Shown here: positions 1-6,243 of the stretch, piece by piece
Position numbering within the stretch: the first letter of the stretch is position 1
Layout: every line of letters starts with the position of its first letter
From: an uncultured Eubacterium sp.
GTDB taxonomy: Bacteria > Bacillota_A > Clostridia > Lachnospirales > Lachnospiraceae
DNA: 7,081 bases
Reading direction: 5' to 3'
Assembly: GCA_948759685.1 (NCBI GenBank)
Contig: CAQBGY010000163.1
Span: 1 to 7,081 of the forward strand
Notes under the pieces: model-generated
The model's input: the letters and a program-made list of their open reading frames with translations, nothing else
The model's database searches: none
Told to the model about the DNA's origin: nothing
Program-made: the position numbers and the translations under genes

Positions 1-81
1 CTTTTTCTTTTTTGGGGGAGAGGGTAAATTTGATAAATGGAAATGGTGAAATAAATTGCACCACAATTTTTTTGAAAAATC

Positions 82-110
82 TTGACGGAAAAAGAGGAAA
101 AAGGTAGAAT
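82..110 (+). promoter_or_regulatory. Sigma-A-type promoter upstream of the TIR-ATPase gene
   Basis: A -35 box TTGACG (82-87) and a -10 box TAGAAT (105-110) are separated by exactly 17 bp, which is close to the vegetative consensus. The predicted transcript would start near 117 and leave an untranslated leader of about 175 nt before the ATG at 295. No other promoter of similar quality is visible closer to the gene, so this is the best candidate for driving the TIR-ATPase gene. The assignment rests on motif match only. Confidence 0.6.
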
Positions 111-294
111 GATTGCAAAAAAGTATTGGTGTTAAGAAATTGGGATTTGTTTAGGCTATAAAATTATATTAAATTTTAGGTTGTTTTTGTGGAATGTAGC
201 AAATTAATATATGGGGATATTAAACAGGAAAGATGAGAGAGAATAAAAAAGTGGTTATAAGATACTATATTTTTGAGAGTGAGAGGGAAATTGC
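111..294 (+). other. AT-rich 5' leader of the TIR-ATPase gene, with AT-only palindrome
   Basis: This stretch holds no credible ORF; the only one near the promoter is eight codons long. It contains a 7-bp AT-only inverted repeat at 159-178 (TAAAATT, six-base loop, AATTTTA), which could be an operator or simply reflect base composition. A Shine-Dalgarno-like GAGAGGGA lies at 281-288, six bases before the ATG, and supports the start at 295. I recognise no riboswitch or attenuator. The first dozen bases of the window are T-rich and could be the tail of an upstream terminator, but the stem would lie outside the window. Confidence 0.35.
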
Positions 295-2460
295 ATGAAA
301 AAAGCACGTTGCTTTATATCTTATTGTAGTTCTGATGCTAAACCAGATGATGTTTCAGCAATTGTTAGGTATCTTGATCAAATGGCGAGAAGTAAAGAGT
401 ACAATATTGAATTTTTATTTGATAAAGACTTATCAGTTGGAAATGATTTGAATGAATTTATGCAAGAAATTATTACAGTTGATTCCATAATTGTGATTTG
501 TACTCCAGACTATAAAAAGAAATATATGAATCTAAAGGAAGAGTATGTGGAATCAGGGGTATATAAAGAATGCCAATTAATGAAAGAAAGGATAAGTAAG
601 AGAAATAAAATATTAGAAGAAAGTATAGAAGAATTTGATGATAATGACTTTCGAATATTTCCATTAGTGTTATCTATAGAAGGTAAATATAGTGAAAATT
701 CTGTTCCGGATTTTTTGACTTCTTTGGTGAGAGAAAAGATTAATCAAATACAATTTGAAACTAGTAAAGGGAAACGTATAATAACTCAACAGTCGAAACA
801 ATTATATAATAATATTTTTTTGGATTGCATTATTTCAACATGTGTTATCTATTCTAAAAAGTCTGAATATTTAATTATGGATATGCATGAAAAATTACAA
901 AAGTTAATTTATAATCAAAAAGCGGAATATGCACCTACACTGGATAAGAGGTTATTTGTCAATACATTTTATTTTGAGCAGATAAAATCTCAAGAATCGT
1001 ACATTTTAGTGGGGAGAAAGGGAAGTGGAAAAACCACTACTAAGTTATATTTCCATTCAAGCAATAAAGAAAAATATAAAGGTGTAATCGAATTAAGGAT
1101 AGATGCTTTTAATTTGAATGAAATATATAATTATTTATTCCATGCACCATATGATGGAAATAAAAATTTAAAAAATGATATTGAGGAAATTTTTACATAC
1201 GAAAAAGTTATTGAATATATATGGATTGTATATATTGTATTATATTCAATGTATGTTGTTGCATGTGAATATAAAAAGTCTAATTGTATACTTTCACCTA
1301 CACAAAAGAAGAAGTTTAAAAAGGCGGTTGATTATGTTAATGCAGTTTTAGAGATAATTGATAGCAGGAGTAGATGGGAAAATGGTGATACTATTTCTAC
1401 TACTATTTATAATTATGCAATGGCAAATACATATAATTTTTTTAATGATGTTATTCAGGGTAGTAGAAATGATGAGCGTTTCTTTGCCAGTGATATACAA
1501 GCCCAGTTGAATCATGAAAATTTGTTGAAAAAAGTAATAGGCAGGGATGTCATAGATAAATTTTACAAAGGATTGGATGAATGCCAGAAAAGGATTTTGT
1601 TTACATTAGATGGTTTTGATGTCGCATCAGATATGTTTAGAAAAAATTCTTTGTCCAATTCACCTTCAGAGCAACAGCAAAAGGCTCTTTTTGAGATAAA
1701 GTGGATGTCTTCATTAATGGAATTGGTTCAAGATATAAAAGGAAAAGCAAATAATTCTTTGTACAAATTACTGGATATTTGTTTTTTATTACCGAAGGAT
1801 TTATTTATGGAAATTCTTGAACACAATAGGGATAAATATAAATATGGAAGTAGATTTTGTGAAATAAGTTGGACGGGAATGGAACTTGCTATAATGGTAA
1901 GAAAAAGATTGGAAGTGCTAAATAATTATCCATTATCAAGTAAGGAAAAAAAACAGAAACTTCCAGAAGAGATTTTTAGTCAGATTTTAGAAAAGAAATA
2001 TAAAGCAATTCCTACTAAGGTTACGGTAAAAACAGAAGGTGGGAGAGAGTATACTGTAGATTTATTTTTGTATATGTTAAGATATACATTTTGGCGACCG
2101 AGGGAATTATTATTGTCTCTGAGTTTAATATTAAATATTTTCTATGGGCATTCGAAATCGGGATTGCCAATTAATCAAGAAACGATAAAAGCGACAATAA
2201 AGGCAGCATCTATAACAATTATTAATTCCGAATTTTATAATGAATTTGGAACGATTTGGAAGGAAATTAAGGAAAATATTTTGCAGTTTACTGGAGGGAC
2301 GCTTTTATTAAATGAGAAGGAGATAAAAACTATTATTATGTCGAATAAATTTCATATTAAACTTTCGACGGAGGATACGGAAATACAGGCGTATAGGGAC
2401 AAAATAAAATTTCTGTATGAGATAGGTTTTTTAGGGATTTTTGTTGACATAAATTATTGA
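295..2460 (+). CDS. TIR domain-P-loop ATPase fusion, candidate anti-phage defence sensor/effector
   Basis: This 721-residue protein has two recognisable parts. Residues 4-145 form a TIR (TIR_2/SEFIR-like) domain: the first strand reads CFISYCSSD, followed by a DKDLSVGND loop (43-51) and VICTPDYKKK (67-76). E92, in the SGVYKE segment, lines up with the conserved Glu of this subgroup and is the likely catalytic residue. Residues 235-610 form a P-loop ATPase with Walker A GRKGSGKT (240-247), a Walker B-like ILFTLDGFD (434-442, D439) and an arginine-bearing FWRPRELL (599-606). This arrangement resembles the Sll1717-type P-loop ATPases and STAND-like NTPases. The C-terminus (about 640-721) may be a winged-helix or sensing region. 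Bacterial TIR domains commonly hydrolyse NAD+ or make signalling nucleotides from it; here that is inferred, with the ATPase as probable sensor or oligomerisation switch. The SD GAGAGGGA sits six bases upstream. The gene is visibly more AT-rich than the genes downstream, consistent with horizontal acquisition. Confidence 0.85.
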   Translation: MKKARCFISYCSSDAKPDDVSAIVRYLDQMARSKEYNIEFLFDKDLSVGNDLNEFMQEIITVDSIIVICTPDYKKKYMNLKEEYVESGVYKECQLMKERISKRNKILEESIEEFDDNDFRIFPLVLSIEGKYSENSVPDFLTSLVREKINQIQFETSKGKRIITQQSKQLYNNIFLDCIISTCVIYSKKSEYLIMDMHEKLQKLIYNQKAEYAPTLDKRLFVNTFYFEQIKSQESYILVGRKGSGKTTTKLYFHSSNKEKYKGVIELRIDAFNLNEIYNYLFHAPYDGNKNLKNDIEEIFTYEKVIEYIWIVYIVLYSMYVVACEYKKSNCILSPTQKKKFKKAVDYVNAVLEIIDSRSRWENGDTISTTIYNYAMANTYNFFNDVIQGSRNDERFFASDIQAQLNHENLLKKVIGRDVIDKFYKGLDECQKRILFTLDGFDVASDMFRKNSLSNSPSEQQQKALFEIKWMSSLMELVQDIKGKANNSLYKLLDICFLLPKDLFMEILEHNRDKYKYGSRFCEISWTGMELAIMVRKRLEVLNNYPLSSKEKKQKLPEEIFSQILEKKYKAIPTKVTVKTEGGREYTVDLFLYMLRYTFWRPRELLLSLSLILNIFYGHSKSGLPINQETIKATIKAASITIINSEFYNEFGTIWKEIKENILQFTGGTLLLNEKEIKTIIMSNKFHIKLSTEDTEIQAYRDKIKFLYEIGFLGIFVDINY

Positions 2461-2472
2461 AAAAAATATCAA

Positions 2473-2706
2473 ATGGTAACACAACAAGGTTTTTCGTTTA
2501 GTGAAGGGATGAGTTGTTTAAGAGGATTTTTGGTAGATGACTTTGAAGGGTGTTGCTTTATGATCAATCCGGTGTTTGTTGAGTCTTTACGTTTAAAGAT
2601 TAATACAGAGGAATATGTTGGGATACAAAGTTGGGATGATTTGCGAGAATTAGAGCGTCGTATTCAAATCAAAATGAAAACGGACTGTTTTGGAACTGTT
2701 GATTAG
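2473..2706 (+). CDS. Small orphan protein downstream of the TIR-ATPase
   Basis: This 77-residue ORF begins 12 bp after the TIR-ATPase stop and runs in the same direction, so it could be co-transcribed and translationally coupled. I do not recognise it. It has no signal peptide or membrane segment; the C-terminal half is charged and probably helical (SWDDLRELERRIQIKMK, residues 53-69), and a CC pair lies near residue 27. The first ATG has no evident Shine-Dalgarno site. An internal ATG at 2560 (residue 30) has GAAGGG nine bases upstream and would give a 48-residue product, MINPVFVESLRLK onward, which may be the real protein. The IS remnant starts just past its stop, so it may also be the stump of a longer interrupted gene. 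The base composition matches the TIR-ATPase gene more than the IS. Confidence 0.45.
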   Translation: MVTQQGFSFSEGMSCLRGFLVDDFEGCCFMINPVFVESLRLKINTEEYVGIQSWDDLRELERRIQIKMKTDCFGTVD

Positions 2707-3836
2707 AATTTATTCTGATAATACATAAATATTTTAAAACAACACCACTTTACAACTTTATAAATGATACCCTTGTTTCTGAATGAACTGTTTTAAGGCA
2801 TTGATTAAGGCGTTTGATTTTATACTGGTTTCGACTTTTTCCACGAAAATGGCATAAAATACCTGCTGGCGTATCTGTTCACTTAACGCAAACCGAAACT
2901 CCTGTACACTTGCTGCCCGGTATTTTGAAAATGTTTCCTCTTGGTATGGCAACAACTTCATTGCGCAGTATGTTATGTTGACGAGATTGACTAACATTTC
3001 AATCCCCTTACGGCTGCGGACCATATAACTGCATAATGACCAGAATGTTTTTTGTTCGTAATAATTCACCTCTATGTCCCATCGGAAAACATACAACATC
3101 AGGGGGATAAACTGCATATGGCTGCCCCGTCTGGTTCAGTTGGGATTTTTCCTGCCATGTACAGGACAGCTGCAACTGTTCCGGGGACACTGTGCTGAAG
3201 AACAGCCGTCTGCTGCTGGAACCCTTTTCCGGGGAGGTTACATATGCAAGGACTTCCTTTTTTCCAAATATATTTGTGAGGACACGGCGCACTGCCATGT
3301 AATAACCCCCGATTTTTTCATCGGACAGTGTAAAGTCATCCTGGATGGAAAGTTTTTCCCATGCGATGCAGGCCGTTCCTTTTTTCCCGTCCGCTGTGGC
3401 GGGAGGTCGTAAAGGACGGAATCCGACCGTGCATTCCCGATCAGGCCAAGGTTTTGGTATTCATCCACAATGGAAACAAGGTTCTTTTTGACATACCAGC
3501 TGTCACAGAGGATGATAACATGGTTCTTACCGCTGAATTCCGGCATTACCTGGCGGATCATGGACACGGCAAGTTCGAGCTTTGATTCCTTTTTTGCCAC
3601 ATACGGTATCCGAGCGGGACAGACAGGTAATGAACCCTGTTTTTATCCCATATCGAGACGCAGAGCATTATGCTTACGAAACAATGCCCATTCAGGTAGT
3701 TGGAACCGTTATGTGCCGCATGGTCAAAAAGTTTGGAGACATCCTCAAATTTTTTGCCGAACTTTGGGTGTCATCAATACAAAGAAAAACAGGCTGTGAA
3801 GAAGGAAATTTTCGGATTGTGTTTATATCATTGTAA
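2707..3836 (-). mobile_element. Decayed IS4-like insertion sequence remnant
   Basis: This block contains a single minus-strand transposase relic and has visibly higher GC than the genes on its left. The end carrying the transposase C-terminus may be complete: between the transposase stop (2758) and the orphan ORF lie about 50 bp that would hold the terminal inverted repeat. The other end, near 3836, has lost the transposase N-terminal region and presumably its terminal repeat. I could not identify a matching pair of terminal inverted repeats or a target-site duplication, so both outer boundaries are approximate. The element separates the TIR-ATPase and orphan genes from the CHAT gene. Confidence 0.65.
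2758..3836 (-). pseudogene. IS4-like DDE transposase, N-terminally truncated and multiply frameshifted
   Basis: Read on the minus strand, a transposase can be pieced together from different frames. From the N-terminal side the pieces are VFLCIDDT (first catalytic Asp, near 3775), KFGKKFEDVSKLFDHAAHNG, YLSVPLGYRMWQK, NHVIILCDSWYVKKN (second catalytic Asp), GGYYMAVRRVLTNIFGKK, and FRWDIEVNYYEQKTFW. The last holds the exact IS4-family Y-(2)-R-(3)-E-(6)-K signature with the catalytic Glu. The C-terminus, ending KQGYHL before a TAA at 2758, looks intact. Frame changes are needed near 3767, at an A6 tract at 3590-3595 (one A too few), at a G-run at 3358-3360 (one G too few), and near 3120. The N-terminal DNA-binding region expected before the first Asp is missing. 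No single frame encodes a functional enzyme. Several small ORFs on both strands here are by-products of this relic. Confidence 0.85.
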
Positions 3837-3844
3837 GGTATAAT
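3817..3844 (+). promoter_or_regulatory. Outward-facing promoter at the IS remnant edge, toward the CHAT gene
   Basis: A perfect -10 hexamer TATAAT (3839-3844) is preceded, with a 16-bp spacer, by TTGTGT (3817-3822), which keeps the TTG core of a -35 box. Transcription would start near 3851. The -35 half lies within the transposase relic and the -10 half at or just past its edge, so this may be a hybrid promoter created by the insertion or deletion. It would let the CHAT gene be expressed independently of the TIR-ATPase transcript. The evidence is motif match and position only. Confidence 0.5.
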
Positions 3845-3860
3845 AGATTTGAAGTTTTAA

Positions 3861-6011
3861 ATGAATGACTTTGAAAATAAAAACGTTTTAGTGAAAGCAG
3901 AGAGATTTTTTTGGCGAGAGGATGTTATGATGAATTATAATGTTCCGCAATATTATAGATATGTAATTCTGTTTAAGGGGAAGCTTGAAGACATAGAGCC
4001 GATTCTTCGGGTGTCGGATGTGTCTGCATTAAAGCTGATCAACAGTGGTAGAATGCATCTGTTTGATGAATCATTAACTCCCATTTTACCAGCGATAGAG
4101 TATTGCTTGCATATGCCGCGAACGGAGATGGACACATACGATATAGATACTGAAGTGCTAGATATGGCATATGATGTTTCGCAAGAGATTCTTATTATGC
4201 CAGACATGGGTTTGTTTCAGTTTCCATTTCCATTTGAACCTACACTTATAATATATGCAGATGATTGTTTAGAAGAGGTAAAGAATAAAGCGAAAAGTTT
4301 TGATGCCATATTGGGAGCTGTATCAATATCGGATTTGTCAGTAAGCTTGCTTATTGAGCAATGGAATGTTCTCTTTGATAAAAGAAATCTAAAAGATGGT
4401 GAAAAACTTGCTGACATAGATAAGCAGTATTTATTGGATACTGAAAAACAATTATTGTTGCCAGCACTCTTTATGGCCAGACAATATGGAAAAGCGGACT
4501 ATGTTTATAATGCAGTTTTTAATTCGGTGAACATATTTAGGACATGTGCAGATTTGATATGGAATCAGTTGTTACATCATAATGCGCTGATTAGTTGTAA
4601 AGGTTTTAACGGAGATGATAGTGCCACATTCAAAGCAATGTTCTCCAAAGGGATGAAAAAGGCAAAGGAGGACACAAGGGTAAATGTTGTTATTACTATG
4701 CCGGGCGTTCCTCAAGCGCAAATAAATTATGGTGGCTTAACAACGAAATTACCGGATGATGAAAAAAAGGTTATCAAACTATTAGGTATACATCGTGCAA
4801 TTGCAAAAGGAGCATTGCTTGTCGAATTACCAGTAGCAGGAAAAGGATTATTTGAAAAACTAAATGAATTAGAGATTAATTGCAAACAAGGAACAAATAA
4901 TAAATATGTGCATAAGACTTTGCGTGATATAGGAAAAATGCTTGAAAAGAAGCTTACGCAAGAACAAATATGGGCAGTCAATTGGGCAAAACATATCACT
5001 ATATTTTCCGATTTTCCGATTGGTTTAGCGATAATAGGAGATTCAGATACGTCACTACAATGTTATAAGGAGATATCATATAGACCCTTAAGTCCGTTAA
5101 CAAGATGTGTTCAAAATGAGATGGTTAAACATCGGCAACTATATTATGGTAATCGATGTAAAATTGCATTTGCAGAATGTGTACTAAATGATTCGCAGAA
5201 CCGAATTATAAGATCCTGCTCAGATAGTATTGTCCATTCCTTGAAAAAACTGAGCAAAGAGAATGGGAAAATGCAAGTCATATATTGTGAAACATTAACA
5301 ATAAGGGATTTGAAGAAATTTATTTCTGATAATTTGGATGCAGACATTTTGCATATATCGGCACATGGTTATTATGATAGAAGAAGTAATATGGCTGGAT
5401 TAATGGTTGGTAACGAATTTTGGATGGCTGATGAAAATGATTTTAGAGTTCCGCCTGTTGTAGTTTTGAGTGCATGTCATGTTAGTCCGCGTGGAAGCGG
5501 AACTGTGGATGTTGCGGATTTGTTCATGCGTGTGGGTGCAGAAGCCGTCTTGGGAACATTTATACCAGTAAGTGCAAAGAGAAATATGATTTTGACAAAC
5601 CGTTTCTATACCTATATAGCTGAGGCGCAGAAAGGGAGTGCGCAATATAAAACATTGTCTGAAGCATGGTCCGGAGTAGTTGCAACAAATGCTATTTATG
5701 AAATAGCTGAAACGTCTAAGAGATTTTCTGAATGGATTTGGGGGATGAATAGCGAAGGTAAATTGAGAATGATGGATTTTACGATGGGGAGGAGTGTTGG
5801 AAGATTGCACGGACGTACAATGTACGAAGACACTATTTTGATTGTGAAAGAAATGCTCCATGAAGAAGGACTAGATGGAAAATATGATGATGTTCTTGAT
5901 CAAGAAAATTATTTCCCAGAGTCATTCTTTTATCAATGGGTAGGTTTTCCGGAGAATATTTTTTTATACAATGATGTGTTTGCAAAAACAATAGATTTGC
6001 TAGAAAGATGA
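3861..6011 (+). CDS. CHAT-domain (caspase-like) cysteine peptidase, candidate defence effector
   Basis: The 716-residue protein ends in a CHAT domain (about 375-615), a caspase-fold peptidase of the separase-related clan. Its strand-loop motifs are clear: ILHISAHGYYD with catalytic H502, VVVLSACHVSPRG with catalytic C539, and the family's MRVGAEAVLGTFIPV (556-570). The segment PIGLAIIGDS...ISYRPLSPLTR (386-415) marks the domain's early strands. The first 370 residues show no TPR, WD or leucine-rich repeats, no signal peptide and no membrane span. They include a compact segment, VVITMPGVPQAQINYGG (276-292), that looks like a separate unnamed domain. CHAT proteases act in known systems as effectors cleaving a partner protein, such as the TPR-CHAT partner of type III-E CRISPR; the target here is unknown. 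The start is uncertain: the ATG at 3861 has no Shine-Dalgarno site, while in-frame ATGs at 3927 and 3930 (M23, M24) follow AGAGGA. The gene lies just beyond the IS relic on the same strand as the TIR-ATPase. Confidence 0.85.
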   Translation: MNDFENKNVLVKAERFFWREDVMMNYNVPQYYRYVILFKGKLEDIEPILRVSDVSALKLINSGRMHLFDESLTPILPAIEYCLHMPRTEMDTYDIDTEVLDMAYDVSQEILIMPDMGLFQFPFPFEPTLIIYADDCLEEVKNKAKSFDAILGAVSISDLSVSLLIEQWNVLFDKRNLKDGEKLADIDKQYLLDTEKQLLLPALFMARQYGKADYVYNAVFNSVNIFRTCADLIWNQLLHHNALISCKGFNGDDSATFKAMFSKGMKKAKEDTRVNVVITMPGVPQAQINYGGLTTKLPDDEKKVIKLLGIHRAIAKGALLVELPVAGKGLFEKLNELEINCKQGTNNKYVHKTLRDIGKMLEKKLTQEQIWAVNWAKHITIFSDFPIGLAIIGDSDTSLQCYKEISYRPLSPLTRCVQNEMVKHRQLYYGNRCKIAFAECVLNDSQNRIIRSCSDSIVHSLKKLSKENGKMQVIYCETLTIRDLKKFISDNLDADILHISAHGYYDRRSNMAGLMVGNEFWMADENDFRVPPVVVLSACHVSPRGSGTVDVADLFMRVGAEAVLGTFIPVSAKRNMILTNRFYTYIAEAQKGSAQYKTLSEAWSGVVATNAIYEIAETSKRFSEWIWGMNSEGKLRMMDFTMGRSVGRLHGRTMYEDTILIVKEMLHEEGLDGKYDDVLDQENYFPESFFYQWVGFPENIFLYNDVFAKTIDLLER
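3917..3922 (+). promoter_or_regulatory. Shine-Dalgarno site favouring an internal start of the CHAT gene
   Basis: AGAGGA at 3917-3922 lies seven bases before the ATG at 3930 and four before the adjacent in-frame ATG at 3927. The upstream ATG at 3861 has only the sequence GAAGTTTTAA before it and would sit about 10 nt from the predicted transcription start. Initiation at 3930 would shorten the protein by 23 residues to 693 and remove no recognisable domain. This site is the main reason to doubt the longer start. Confidence 0.5.
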
Positions 6012-6069
6012 ATGCATAGAGAATAATTTATTGTAAGTACAGATTGGTGGAATAAATGTTTCTTGGTAT

Positions 6070-6101
6070 ACCCCTTATTAGTATGAGAGGTCGGGATTTT
6101 T
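6070..6101 (+). terminator. Weak possible terminator after the CHAT gene
   Basis: An imperfect 8-bp hairpin (ACCCCTTA at 6070-6077 with TGAGAGGT at 6084-6091, one mismatch and one G-T pair) has a six-base loop. It is followed, after a short gap, by five T residues at 6097-6101. The gap and the imperfect stem make it a poor intrinsic terminator, but it is the best candidate between the CHAT gene and the lipoprotein promoter. Confidence 0.25.
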
Positions 6102-6187
6102 CAATCAAAAGAATCAGCCAATTCCCCTCTTTCTCCTAGCCCTTTTCAACCCAATCTTCTCTTCTTACCATTTATAAAAAGTCAGCA

Positions 6188-6216
6188 TTGACGGAGGTAA
6201 CAGTAAGTGGTAAAAT
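6188..6216 (+). promoter_or_regulatory. Extended -10 promoter of the lipoprotein gene
   Basis: TTGACG (6188-6193) and TAAAAT (6211-6216) are spaced by 17 bp, and a TGN extended -10 element precedes the second box (TGG at 6208-6210). The expected start near 6223 gives a leader of only about 20 nt containing the ribosome site AGAGGAGG (6228-6235). This is a strong, compact, probably constitutive vegetative promoter and shows that the lipoprotein is transcribed separately from the CHAT gene. Confidence 0.7.
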
Positions 6217-6243
6217 GTTCCATACAAAGAGGAGGTAGAAAGG

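Noticed and set aside
1207..1278. Possible transmembrane helix in the TIR-ATPase (residues about 305-325)
   Set aside because: The stretch is hydrophobic but aromatic-rich and sits inside the ATPase domain, where a buried helix is expected; no signal peptide or second span accompanies it.
2703..2716. Palindrome AGAATTTATTCT just after the orphan ORF as a terminator
   Set aside because: The stem is only five AT-rich pairs with a two-base loop and no following T-run.
3590..3600. Programmed -1 frameshift at the A6G tract of the transposase
   Set aside because: The codon phase does not match the usual A AAA AAG slippery arrangement, and other frame disruptions plus the missing N-terminus point to decay.
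3074..3836. Several plus-strand ORFs of 74-112 codons across the IS relic
   Set aside because: They are antisense to recognisable transposase sequence and encode nothing recognisable.
2537..3875. 11-bp direct repeat ATGACTTTGAA at 2537-2547 and 3865-3875 flanking the IS relic
   Set aside because: It is too short and too likely by chance in AT-rich DNA of this length, and it lies inside ORFs well outside the apparent IS ends, so it is not a convincing target-site duplication.
5400..5861. Minus-strand ORF of 153 codons
   Set aside because: It lies entirely antisense to the catalytic part of the CHAT gene, whose motifs are intact, and its product shows no recognisable features.
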